Assembly: GCA_027489375.1 (NCBI GenBank)
Contig: JAIXZW010000005.1
Span: 372,001 to 436,000, forward strand
Source of the DNA: Paracoccaceae bacterium
Lineage (GTDB): Bacteria > Pseudomonadota > Alphaproteobacteria > Rhodobacterales > Rhodobacteraceae
Length of the DNA stretch: 64,000 bases
Direction of reading: 5' to 3'
Below, piece after piece: positions 9,149 to 18,711 of the stretch. The notes beneath the pieces are model-generated. The model did no database searches. It was not told where the DNA came from and worked only from the letters and a program-made list of their open reading frames with translations. The number at the start of each line of letters is the position of its first letter. Position 1 is the first letter of the stretch. Made by a program: the position numbers and the translations under genes.

Positions 9149-10183
9149 TCAGGCCCCCAGAACGCCGCGGATCGCCGCCTCGTCGATGTCGTGATGCTCC
9201 GCGATGACGACCAACTGCCCCTTGCGCGGGGACGCCCCCCACGGGCGGTCATACTGCTGCCGCACCCGCTCGCCCACGGCCTGCACCAGCATCCGCATCG
9301 GCTTGCCGGTCACGGCGACATAGCCCTTCACGCGCAGGATATCCTGCTCGCGCGCAAGCCGCTGGATCGCGGCGACCAGCACCTCGGGATCGTCCACTTC
9401 CGGCAGATCGATCACGACGGAATCGAAATCCTCGTGCTCGTGGTCGTCGGCCCCGTCATGGTGGCTGGGACGGGCGGCCAGATCATCCTCGGCCTTGGCA
9501 TTCAACCCAAGGATCACACGCGGGTCGATCACCCCGTCGGTCATGGCGATGATCGGCAGACGCCGCGGCGCTTCCGCCTCGATCACCGCCCGCGCCGCCG
9601 CCAAGCCCGCCTCGCCCGCCAGATCGGCCTTGGACAACAGCACGATATCGGCACAGGAAATCTGATCCTCGAACACCTCCGAAAGCGGCGTCTCGTGGTC
9701 GATGCTGTCATCCGCCTCGCGCTGCGCCTGAACCGCCGCCTCGTCGGGCGCGAACCGCCCCGCCGCCACCGCCTCGGCATCGGCCAGCGTCACCACGCCG
9801 TCCACGGTGATCTTCGACCGGATCGCGGGCCAGTCGAAGGCCTTGAGCAAGGGCTTGGGCAAAGCCAGCCCCGAGGTTTCGATCAGGATATGGTCGGGCC
9901 GCACCGGCAGCGCCATCAGCGCCTCGATCGTCGGGATGAAATCGTCGGCCACCGTGCAGCAGATGCAGCCGTTCGCAAGCTCCACGATATTCTCGACGGG
10001 GCAATTCTCGTCGGCGCAGGATTTCAGGATATCGCCATCCACCCCCACCGTGCCGAATTCGTTCACAAGGATCGCCAGACGCTTGCCTTGCGGGTTCATC
10101 ATCAGATGCCGGATCAGCGTGGTCTTGCCCGCGCCCAGAAAGCCGGTGATGACGGTCACGGGAATTTTCGACAGATCGGACAT
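9149..10183 (-). CDS. cobW: CobW G3E-family metallochaperone GTPase
   Basis: P-loop GTPase (344 aa) of the COG0523/CobW family, thought to handle metal (probably cobalt) delivery to the CobN chelatase. Walker A GFLGAGKTT is at residues 14-22, the metal-binding GCICC motif at 72-76, and the switch-II-like ILIETSGLALPKPL follows. A histidine/acid-rich patch (HHDGADDHEHEDFD) in the second half looks metal-binding and is common in this family. It sits between the DUF1636 gene and cobN, consistent with a shared job in cobalt insertion, and is under the upstream cobalamin riboswitch if the run is one transcript. Confidence 0.94.
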   Translation of the reverse strand: MSDLSKIPVTVITGFLGAGKTTLIRHLMMNPQGKRLAILVNEFGTVGVDGDILKSCADENCPVENIVELANGCICCTVADDFIPTIEALMALPVRPDHILIETSGLALPKPLLKAFDWPAIRSKITVDGVVTLADAEAVAAGRFAPDEAAVQAQREADDSIDHETPLSEVFEDQISCADIVLLSKADLAGEAGLAAARAVIEAEAPRRLPIIAMTDGVIDPRVILGLNAKAEDDLAARPSHHDGADDHEHEDFDSVVIDLPEVDDPEVLVAAIQRLAREQDILRVKGYVAVTGKPMRMLVQAVGERVRQQYDRPWGASPRKGQLVVIAEHHDIDEAAIRGVLGA

Positions 10184-10186
10184 GGC

Positions 10187-10543
10187 TCAGCTCTCCAAAG
10201 GGGGAATTCGGGCAAGGCTCTGCTTGCGGAAGATGACGGGCCGCTCGCGCCACGGCACGATGCCATCGGCAGTCGCGGCATAGGCGGCGGCACCGGCAAG
10301 GATGTCGGCGGCATCGGCCTCGGTCAGGCGACCATAGACGTAAGACCATTTCCCTGCCGCACTCAACGCGACCGAACACCCTTGGGTGCAGGCGGAAAGG
10401 CATTCCACGGCAACGATCCGCACGCCTTCGGGCGCGCCTGCTGCACCAAGGGCGGCATGCAGCTTCGCCCCCGGCGCGACCGCGCCTTCGGGAAGGGGCT
10501 CGCCCGCCTTGCAGGTGACACAGACATGCAGCACAGCGCCCAT
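10187..10543 (-). CDS. DUF1636 ferredoxin-like metal-binding protein
   Basis: Small protein (118 aa) with a thioredoxin-fold ferredoxin-like cysteine pattern: CVTC near the N terminus and CLSACTQGC about 40 residues later. DUF1636 proteins are often encoded beside cobW/cobN; biochemical function is not established, and a role in metal or electron supply to the cobalt step is inference. I start at ATG 10543 (MGAVLHVCVTC), because the longer frame to 10654 runs into the riboswitch leader. It is the first gene after the cobalamin riboswitch, 3 bp before cobW. Confidence 0.82.
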   Translation of the reverse strand: MGAVLHVCVTCKAGEPLPEGAVAPGAKLHAALGAAGAPEGVRIVAVECLSACTQGCSVALSAAGKWSYVYGRLTEADAADILAGAAAYAATADGIVPWRERPVIFRKQSLARIPPLES

Positions 10544-10660
10544 CGACAGCCCATCCTCGGCAGGGGAACGGGGCGACCTGAGGGAAAGCCCTTGCCTCGC
10601 GGACAACGGCCAGACCCCTCGGCTGCGGAACACCCCGTCCGCCCGGATCATCACTCGGCG

Positions 10661-10865
10661 CTGGCAGGTCTCCCGGCTTGCGGATTCAGGGTTGCCCCAA
10701 CGCTTCGTCCACCTTCCCGCCCCCTTGCAGGGACAGTGGCACCGGACAAAGCTTTCCGGTCACGGTCGCGGGGGCGGCTGCGCTTCGGTCCCTGACCCCG
10801 TTGGGTCGCAAAACCTGTCGCATTCCCTCTTGGCCTGCCGTAGGACAGGCACCAACGCTTCACCG
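10661..10865 (-). promoter_or_regulatory. Cobalamin (AdoCbl) riboswitch
   Basis: Read on the minus strand, the region contains the conserved parts of a class I cobalamin riboswitch in order: the GGTGCC start of the outer stem (10848-10853), AAGAGGGAATGCG, GCCGCCCCCGCGACCGTGACC-like core, the B12-box core GCCACTG (reverse of cagtggc near 10734-10740), and the closing AGCCGGGAGACCTGCC (10662-10677). It lies about 120 bp ahead of the DUF1636-cobW-cobN run, so high adenosylcobalamin should repress cobalt insertion and corrin synthesis. Known: such riboswitches usually block translation or cause termination; which applies here is not evident. Confidence 0.95.
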
Positions 10866-10913
10866 ACCCTCTTGGCAGAAGCCCTGCCAGAGTCAAGGAC
10901 AAGGACCGTCACC

Positions 10914-11564
10914 ATGAGCGCAGACAGCGACATCGGAGCCAACCCGCAGGACGCGCCCCCCGACGCGGATGCCCGCCACGCCGCCAAGATGGCCAAGAAG
11001 AAAGCCGCCCGCGACAAGATCATGGCGACGAAATCGGGCGAAAAGGGCCTGATCATCGTCCACACCGGCGCGGGCAAGGGCAAGTCCTCGTCGGGCTTCG
11101 GCATGATCCTGCGCTGCATCGCGCACGGCATGCCCTGCGCCGTGGTGCAATTCATCAAAGGCGCCTGGGACACCGGCGAACGCCGCCTGATCGAAGGCCA
11201 CTTCTCCGACCTCTGCCAGTTTCACGCGATGGGCGAAGGCTTCACCTGGGAAACGCAAGACCGCGCCCGCGACATCGCGATGGCGCAAAAGGGCTGGGAA
11301 AAGGCCAAGGAGCTGATCCTGAACCCCGACATCCGCCTCGTCCTCTTGGACGAAATCAACATCGCGCTGCGCTACGACTACCTCGACGTGGCCGAAGTCG
11401 TCCGCTTCCTGCGCGAGGAAAAGCCGCCCCTGACCCATGTCGTCCTGACCGGCCGCAACGCGGGCGAGGCGCTGATCGACGCCGCCGACCTCGTCACCGA
11501 AATGACGCTGGTGAAACACCCCTTCCGTTCGGGCATCAAGGCACAGGCTGGGGTGGAGTTCTGA
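10914..11564 (+). CDS. cobO: Cob(I)yrinic acid a,c-diamide adenosyltransferase
   Basis: Adenosylates the corrin cobalt using ATP (216 aa; CobO/BtuR/CobA-type). The P-loop HTGAGKGKSSS follows an Ala/Lys-rich N-terminal tail, with GFGMILRCIAHG, QFIKGAW, LVLLDEINIALRYDYL and THVVLTGRNAGEALIDAADL typical of the family. The ATG at 10914 is preceded by AAGGAC. It is transcribed away from the minus-strand riboswitch, so the intergenic region must hold back-to-back promoters; no second riboswitch is visible on the plus strand, so cobO may not respond to B12 directly. Confidence 0.95.
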   Translation: MSADSDIGANPQDAPPDADARHAAKMAKKKAARDKIMATKSGEKGLIIVHTGAGKGKSSSGFGMILRCIAHGMPCAVVQFIKGAWDTGERRLIEGHFSDLCQFHAMGEGFTWETQDRARDIAMAQKGWEKAKELILNPDIRLVLLDEINIALRYDYLDVAEVVRFLREEKPPLTHVVLTGRNAGEALIDAADLVTEMTLVKHPFRSGIKAQAGVEF

Positions 11565-11608
11565 AACCGAAGCGGGGGGCCAGCCTCCCGCACCACGCCC
11601 CAGACAAC

Positions 11609-11655
11609 GGGGGGCCAGCCCCCCGCACCCCCCGGGATATTTGAGCCAGCATGAA
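11609..11655 (+). repeat. GGATATTTG intergenic element, copy 1
   Basis: After cobO: a GGGGGG-CCAG-CCCCCC hairpin (11609-11624), a GCACCCCCC tail, the core GGATATTTG (11635-11643) and CATGAAAG. A partial duplicate of the hairpin half (GGGGGGCCAGCCTCCCGCACCACG) precedes it at about 11573-11597. It belongs to a family seen 16 times in the window. Probably a terminator-like element for cobO. Confidence 0.7.
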
Positions 11656-11790
11656 AGCCGGAAGGTAAGGAAGTGTTAGGGTTTACCTGCCAAGAAGGTC
11701 TTACGGTACAGGGAGGGATCCCGATGACCGTCCAGCGTGAAAGCACCGCGCTTCCCCCGCTCCGGCGGCCCGAAGTGCGGTGCCGACCTG

Positions 11791-11840
11791 CTTTCATGCT
11801 GGCGACAAATATCCTCGCCGAAGGCTCCCGCACCCTCCAT
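11791..11840 (-). repeat. GGATATTTG intergenic element, copy 2 (reverse)
   Basis: Reverse-oriented degenerate copy: CTTTCATGC, core CAAATATCC (11806-11814), then a weakened G/C arm. With copy 1 it brackets 135 bp upstream of cobQ. The rest of the cobO-cobQ gap (11565-11908) shows a small GGTAA/TTACC inverted repeat (11664-11687) and no convincing gene. Confidence 0.6.
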
Positions 11841-11908
11841 CCGCGCAACATCGCAGAACAAGCGCCAGATTTTTCGCAGAAAAATCGCGGCCAGCCAAAG
11901 GTGCCGCC

Positions 11909-13351
11909 ATGCCAGCATTGATGATCCAGGGCGCAGGCTCGAACGTGGGCAAGTCGCTCCTCGTCGCCGGTCTCTGCCGCGCCGCGAAACGGCGCGGGCT
12001 TTCGGTCGCCCCGTTCAAGCCGCAGAACATGTCCAACAACGCGGCCGTCACCGTGGACGGGGGCGAGATCGGGCGGGCGCAGGCCTTGCAGGCCCGCGCT
12101 TCGGGGCTGGAGCTGCATACCGACATGAACCCCGTCCTGCTGAAACCGGAATCCGAGGTGGGCAGTCAGGTCGTCGTGCAGGGCCGCCGCATCGCCACGG
12201 TCAAGGCGCGGGACTATGCCGCGCTGAAACCCTCGCTCATGGCACCCGTCCTCGACAGTTTCCGCCGCCTTTCCGCCAGCCATGACCTCGTCATTGTCGA
12301 AGGCGCCGGATCACCGGCCGAGGTGAACCTGCGCGCGGGCGACATCGCCAACATGGGCTTTGCGCGGGCGGCGGATGTTCCGGTCGTCCTTGTGGGCGAT
12401 ATCGACCGCGGCGGGGTGATCGCGCAGCTCGTGGGAACGAAGGCCGTGCTCGACCCTGCCGATGCCGCCATGATCGCGGGCTTCCTCATCAACAAGTTCC
12501 GCGGCGATGTCAGCCTGTTCGACGATGGCTACAGGCTGATCGAAAGCCTGACGGGATGGCGGGGCTTCGGCACGCTCCCCTTCTTTGCCGATGCCTTCCG
12601 CCTGCCCGCCGAAGACGCGCTCGACATTCCCGCCCGCACCGGCAGCGGCGGCTTCCGCATCGCCGTCCCCGTCTTCTCGCGCATCGCCAATTTCGACGAC
12701 CTCGACCCGCTGGCGCAGGAACCCGCCGTCACCCTGACGATGGTGCGCGCGGGCGAACCGATCCCGCCTGCCGACCTGATCATCCTGCCGGGGTCCAAAT
12801 CCACCCGTGCCGACCTCGCCTTTCTCCGCGCCCAAGGCTGGGACATCGACATCGCCGCCCATATCCGGCGCGGCGGGCATGTGCTGGGCATCTGCGGCGG
12901 CTACCAGATGCTCGGCACATCCGTGGACGATCCCGAAGGCATCGAAGGGCCAGAGGGCAGCACCACTGGCCTCGGCCATCTGGATGTCGCCACCACCATG
13001 CAGGGCGACAAGCGCCTGACCCGCACCACGGCCACGCATCAGCCCACGGGGTTGCCGCTGGACGGCTACGAAATCCACATCGGCCGCACCTCCGGCCCCG
13101 ATTGCGCCCGCCCCTTCGCCATGATCGGCAGCGCCCCCGATGGCGCGATCTCGGCCAATGGCCGCGTCATGGGCAGCTACCTGCACGGCATGTTCGCCTC
13201 GGACGCCTTCCGCAGCGCCTTTCTCGCCTCGCTCGGCGCGGCGCGCTCGGATCTCGACTATGCAAAAGGCGTCGAAGCCACGCTCGACGCCCTCGCCTCG
13301 CATCTCGAGGCGCATCTCGATGTGGCGGGGCTTCTCGCCCTCGCCCGCTGA
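11909..13351 (+). CDS. cobQ: Cobyric acid synthase
   Basis: Glutamine-dependent amidase (480 aa) that amidates four side chains of adenosylcobyrinic a,c-diamide to give adenosylcobyric acid. The N-terminal dethiobiotin-synthetase-like ATPase has [11 protein letters not shown] and [14 protein letters not shown]; the C-terminal class I-type glutaminase domain has the nucleophile in [14 protein letters not shown] and the downstream [12 protein letters not shown] and [13 protein letters not shown] histidine region. The ATG at 11909 gives the family start [14 protein letters not shown]. It ends only 4 bp before the convergent cysteine-peptidase gene. Confidence 0.95.
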   Translation: MPALMIQGAGSNVGKSLLVAGLCRAAKRRGLSVAPFKPQNMSNNAAVTVDGGEIGRAQALQARASGLELHTDMNPVLLKPESEVGSQVVVQGRRIATVKARDYAALKPSLMAPVLDSFRRLSASHDLVIVEGAGSPAEVNLRAGDIANMGFARAADVPVVLVGDIDRGGVIAQLVGTKAVLDPADAAMIAGFLINKFRGDVSLFDDGYRLIESLTGWRGFGTLPFFADAFRLPAEDALDIPARTGSGGFRIAVPVFSRIANFDDLDPLAQEPAVTLTMVRAGEPIPPADLIILPGSKSTRADLAFLRAQGWDIDIAAHIRRGGHVLGICGGYQMLGTSVDDPEGIEGPEGSTTGLGHLDVATTMQGDKRLTRTTATHQPTGLPLDGYEIHIGRTSGPDCARPFAMIGSAPDGAISANGRVMGSYLHGMFASDAFRSAFLASLGAARSDLDYAKGVEATLDALASHLEAHLDVAGLLALAR

Positions 13352-13355
13352 ACCC

Positions 13356-13958
13356 TCAGCTCCCCGCCCCGCGGAAGATGCCGCCGGCCATCGTCGCGAC
13401 CCAGCGTTGCGGATTGCGCGGGTCCTGCATGCGCAGGAAGGTATAGCCCGTCTGGTCCCAGCGCTTGATCGTGCCGCGCAGGTTGTCGAGCACAAGGTCC
13501 GCCCCGTCCGCCCGCAGCACCAGCACCGCATGCGACCCGCCCTGACGGTCCAGCACCGAAGCCAGCAGCAGGCGGTCGGGCGAAATCCCCGCCTCGATCA
13601 GCGCCTTTTTCTTGTAAAGCGCATAATCCTCGCAATCCCCGCCGCGAGCCGTGGGAAGCGTCCATTTCTCGGCCACATGATACTGCTGCATGTCCCCCAC
13701 GGGACGAATGCGCGTATTCGCCTTGCGGTTGATCTGCGAGATCAGTTCCATCTCGGCCGCACCCAGCGCCTTGTTCGAATTGCCAGGCGCGCAGGCCCAG
13801 GCATATGCCGCGCAGACGCCTGTCGCACCGGCAGGGGCCGAAACGACCGCCTTCAACGGCAGCACACCTCCGGAAGTCGAGGAGTCGATGGCGAAGGCGG
13901 CAGAGGATGCCGTGATCACGGACAGGGCGGCAGCAATGGCAATCTTGACCAGACGCAT
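13356..13958 (-). CDS. Periplasmic transglutaminase-like cysteine peptidase (BTLCP/LapG-like)
   Basis: Secreted protein (200 aa) with a Sec signal peptide (residues 1-23, MRLVKIAIAAALSVITASSA, cleavage near AFA). The bacterial transglutaminase-like cysteine proteinase fold is supported by a Cys-His-Asp triad: Cys109 in GGDCEDYALYKKKAL, His143 in GSHAVLVL and Asp158 in LVLDNL. The best-known member, LapG, cleaves biofilm adhesins under c-di-GMP control via LapD. No LapD or giant adhesin gene is in the window, so that function is inference, but a GGDEF gene lies just upstream on the same strand. A good AAAGGA ribosome site precedes the ATG. Confidence 0.85.
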   Translation of the reverse strand: MRLVKIAIAAALSVITASSAAFAIDSSTSGGVLPLKAVVSAPAGATGVCAAYAWACAPGNSNKALGAAEMELISQINRKANTRIRPVGDMQQYHVAEKWTLPTARGGDCEDYALYKKKALIEAGISPDRLLLASVLDRQGGSHAVLVLRADGADLVLDNLRGTIKRWDQTGYTFLRMQDPRNPQRWVATMAGGIFRGAGS

Positions 13959-14219
13959 GGCAATATCCTTTCGGCACAGGAACCCGGGTTCCCGCGTTGT
14001 CCGGGGCGGCCCCGGCTTTCCTCTTCTCGGTGATCGTCCCGCTGCCTTCTGGCGTCGTGGCGTATCGAATGGTCAGACGGGCACGTCGGCTCGTCTGGGC
14101 TTCGTTTTAGCCCTTGGGTTGCGCTTCGTCGCTCTGGCATCCGGCGGCTTTGCGACCGCCAAGGTCTGCGACCCCATCCAACGGATGATCCGCCCGGACC
14201 CATACCCACATACTTCCGC
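13959..14219 (-). other. Structured leader between diguanylate cyclase and BTLCP genes
   Basis: 261 bp with no supported gene. Several inverted repeats can be seen: CAGACG/CGTCTG (14074-14079 with 14092-14097) directly followed by GGGCT-TCGTTTT-AGCCC (14097-14113). They could form a long structured 5' leader of the peptidase gene or hold the terminator of the upstream GGDEF gene. No riboswitch class was recognised. Confidence 0.4.
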
Positions 14220-15221
14220 TCATGACCCCGCCGGTCCGTCTGCATCCCCCTGCGCCAGCACGGCACGGCCACGCCCCGCGCGCTTGGCCGCGTAAAGCGC
14301 CGCATCCGCTGCCGCCAGCAACGCCTCCGCCGTGGCGCCGCGATGATCCGCCGACAGCACCAGACCAAGCGAGGCCGCAACGCGGCATTCGTGCCCCTCG
14401 TAGAGCAACGGCTCGCCAAGCCGCGCCGTCAGCCGCGCCGCGACCGCCTGCAACCGCGCCACGTCCGCGACCGAAGGCAGCAGCAGCACGAACTCGTCCC
14501 CCCCGATCCGCGCGACCGTATCGCCTTCCCGCGTCTCGGCGGACAGCACCCGCGCCGCTTCCGCCAGCACATGATCACCCGCGGCATGGCCGAAACGGTC
14601 GTTCACCGCCTTGAAATGATCGAGATCGACATGGATCAAACCGAAGCGCCGCCCCTCGGCCACCGCCCGCTCGAGCGCCGCCATCAGCGCACGACGGTTG
14701 CCGATGCCGGTCAGCGCATCGCTCTGCGCTTCGGCCTCGGCCCTGATCCGCGCCCCGTCGAGCCGCGCGTTGAGACGGCGCAACTCCTCCGTCACCACCG
14801 TCTTCGCTTCGACAAGGTAAAGCAGCTCCACCGTCAACTCGGTCGGCGCGAAATCGGCTTCGGTCAAGGCATAGCGGTGCACCGCATCGACAAGGCCAAG
14901 CCCGAAGGACAGGTTCACCAATGCCCCGCCCGCCCCCTCTGCCACGGCCAGCCCGCGCAGCACCGTCCCGTCCGGCGCACGCAACCGCACGCGCCCGCTT
15001 GCGACCAGCGCCGGCACATCCGCGCCCGCATGGGGCAGTTCGACGCAAAACGCCTCGTCCAGCGACCGCGCCGCACCCGACAGCCGCGCAACGGTCGGCC
15101 CCGCGGCCCTTATTCCCCCTGCGGCGTCAAGCAAAAGCGCCATCGGCATCAGCCGCAGCAGCGCCGAGATATCGAGATCAACCCGCAAGCGCGAACCTCC
15201 GCCCCTCGGCAAAGCCCGCAT
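14220..15221 (-). CDS. Diguanylate cyclase with HNOBA and GGDEF domains
   Basis: Predicted c-di-GMP synthase (about 333 aa). The N-terminal ~150 residues match the H-NOX-associated PAS-like domain (HNOBA): LLRLMPMALLLDAAGGIRAA with GPTVARL, then FGLGLVDAVHRYALTEADF. A coiled-coil linker (EAKTVVTEELRRLNARLDGA) leads to the GGDEF domain: DALTGIGNRRALM, the intact ARIGGDEFVLLL active site, and an inhibitory RxxD (REGD) five residues before it. The start is uncertain: ATG at 15221 or 15254 overlaps the H-NOX-like gene, and a TTG at the overlap is possible. The overlap indicates coupling to that sensor-like gene. Confidence 0.88.
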   Translation of the reverse strand: MRALPRGGGSRLRVDLDISALLRLMPMALLLDAAGGIRAAGPTVARLSGAARSLDEAFCVELPHAGADVPALVASGRVRLRAPDGTVLRGLAVAEGAGGALVNLSFGLGLVDAVHRYALTEADFAPTELTVELLYLVEAKTVVTEELRRLNARLDGARIRAEAEAQSDALTGIGNRRALMAALERAVAEGRRFGLIHVDLDHFKAVNDRFGHAAGDHVLAEAARVLSAETREGDTVARIGGDEFVLLLPSVADVARLQAVAARLTARLGEPLLYEGHECRVAASLGLVLSADHRGATAEALLAAADAALYAAKRAGRGRAVLAQGDADGPAGS

Positions 15222-15750
15222 CGACCAGCCGTACCTCGACCGATCCGCCCGCACGGGACAGCACGACCAGCGTGCCGTAATCGTCGGCGATGGTGCGGAT
15301 CGTTCCCGTCAGCACGGCGGCGAACCCGTCAAGCCCCGCGCCGACCGACACGTGCCAAAGCCCCGCCCCGCCCCGCACCCGCACCGCAGGAAGGGCCAGA
15401 TCGCCAACCGCAAGCAGCACCCGCTCGGGCAATTCGCCCAGCGCCAGCAGGAAAGACACGAAATCCGGCCCGCCGAACCGCAAAAGCCGCCGGATCGCCT
15501 CGCAGGAGGGGTGCGAGACAAGATAGGTGCCGATGTCCTCCAGCAGCGCCTCGGCCTCGTGGCCCGTCAGCGTGGCGGCCGCCTCGACCAGCGCAGCGCC
15601 AAGCGCCGCGTCATAGGTGCCAAAGGCATCGAACCCGTCGGCACAAACGGCCTCCGGCACGCCCGCCCTGCGGGCCGCATCGCGCCAGAGCGCGTCTCCG
15701 AAACGGTCGCGCAGAAAGGACTGCGCCGCCCGCAAGCATAGCCCGTGCAT
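15178..15750 (-). CDS. H-NOX (haem NO-binding)-like protein with degenerate haem site
   Basis: Protein of 190 aa with the length and opening (MHGLCLRAAQSFLRDRFGDA) of bacterial H-NOX domains, and paired with an HNOBA-GGDEF cyclase as many H-NOX proteins are. Aligned by eye to soluble guanylate cyclase beta1, the proximal haem histidine of LDALHDHL falls on Pro108 (LGELPERVLL), and the YxSxR haem-propionate motif reads HxSxG (133-137, HVSVG). It may therefore not bind haem in the standard way. ATG 15750 is preferred; a GTG one codon upstream is possible. It could still regulate the neighbouring cyclase by protein contact. Family assignment is fairly firm, ligand unknown. Confidence 0.8.
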   Translation of the reverse strand: MHGLCLRAAQSFLRDRFGDALWRDAARRAGVPEAVCADGFDAFGTYDAALGAALVEAAATLTGHEAEALLEDIGTYLVSHPSCEAIRRLLRFGGPDFVSFLLALGELPERVLLAVGDLALPAVRVRGGAGLWHVSVGAGLDGFAAVLTGTIRTIADDYGTLVVLSRAGGSVEVRLVDAGFAEGRRFALAG

Positions 15751-15806
15751 CACCCGACCCCATCGTCACCCGTGGGTCAGGCTGCACGATTCGGCTTAAC
15801 GACCGC

Positions 15807-17936
<2,130 letters not shown>

Positions 17937-18014
17937 GGGCCAATTCCTTCACATCTTGGCCGGATCAGGGTCCGGCAGTCTTTCGTTTTCGCTCGGCCCG
18001 CCTATATCTGGCGC

Positions 18015-18464
18015 ATGGCCAACCGCATCTCTCCGCTCAGCGCACTCGCCCTCGCCGCCCTGCTGCCTTTCGGTGCAGCGGCGGACGAGGTGGCAAGCTT
18101 CGTCCCCGTTCCGGCGGCGCAGGTCGTCGTCTCCGACCTCATGTTCCTCAAGCGCCCCGTAGTGGTCTTTGCCGACAGCCCGAACGATCCCAACTTCCAG
18201 CGCCAGATGGAGCTGATCGCCCGCGACCCCGCCCCCCTTGCCGCCCGCGACGTGGTCGTCGTCACCGACACCGACCCCGCCGCCAAATCCGAACTGCGCC
18301 AGAAACTCCGCCCGCGCGGCTTCGGCGTGGTGCTGATGGACAAGGACTGGCAACCCGAAATCCGCAAACCCCTGCCGTGGAGCGTGCGCGAGATCACCCA
18401 CGCCATCGACAAGTTTCCGCTCCGCCGGCAAGAGATGAACGAGCGTCCGGCAGCGGGGGGGTGA
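18015..18464 (+). CDS. DUF4174 family secreted protein
   Basis: Protein of 149 aa with a probable signal peptide (MANRISPLSALALAALLPFG, cleavage near AAA-DEV). The remainder resembles DUF4174: VVFADSPNDPNFQRQMELIA, VVVVTDTDPAAKSELRQKLR, GVVLMDKDWQPEIRKPLPW, a small thioredoxin-like alpha/beta layout without cysteines. Function unknown. It is transcribed divergently from scpA (78 bp gap) and converges on pccA, with a paired intergenic element between them. The start choice is supported by the signal peptide. Confidence 0.75.
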   Translation: MANRISPLSALALAALLPFGAAADEVASFVPVPAAQVVVSDLMFLKRPVVVFADSPNDPNFQRQMELIARDPAPLAARDVVVVTDTDPAAKSELRQKLRPRGFGVVLMDKDWQPEIRKPLPWSVREITHAIDKFPLRRQEMNERPAAGG

Positions 18465-18497
18465 ACCCACCACTCCCGCACCGCCTGCCACCGTCGC

Positions 18498-18652
18498 AGG
18501 GGGGCCGTCTGCCCCCCGTCGCCGTTCCGGCGACTCCCCCCGAGGATATTTGTCCGAGCATGAAAGGGCAAAAGCGCCCCGTTCCTGCATTCACCTTTGC
18601 CCAAATACTCCGGGGGGGCCGCGCCAAGGGCGCGGCGGGGGGCTGGCCCCCC
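18498..18652. repeat. Paired GGATATTTG elements (copies 3 and 4) between convergent genes
   Basis: Between the DUF4174 gene and pccA: forward hairpin GGGGGG/CCCCCC (18499-18517) with core GGATATTTG (18544-18552) and GCATGAAAG; then the reverse core CAAATACTC (18602-18610) with GGGGGG-CTGG-CCCCCC (18637-18652). Cores start 58 bp apart and face each other, so the whole can fold as one large inverted repeat. Probably a bidirectional terminator. Confidence 0.7.
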
Positions 18653-18711
18653 TTGCTGCCCCGGCGCCGGCCAAGCCCACGCGGCCAAAACCGGCATATG
18701 GCTTTCGACCC

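Noticed and set aside
11673..11921. Plus-strand 82-codon frame in the cobO-cobQ gap
   Set aside because: It reads through a reverse copy of the intergenic repeat ([10 protein letters not shown]) and overlaps the cobQ start; no homology recognised and weak ribosome site.
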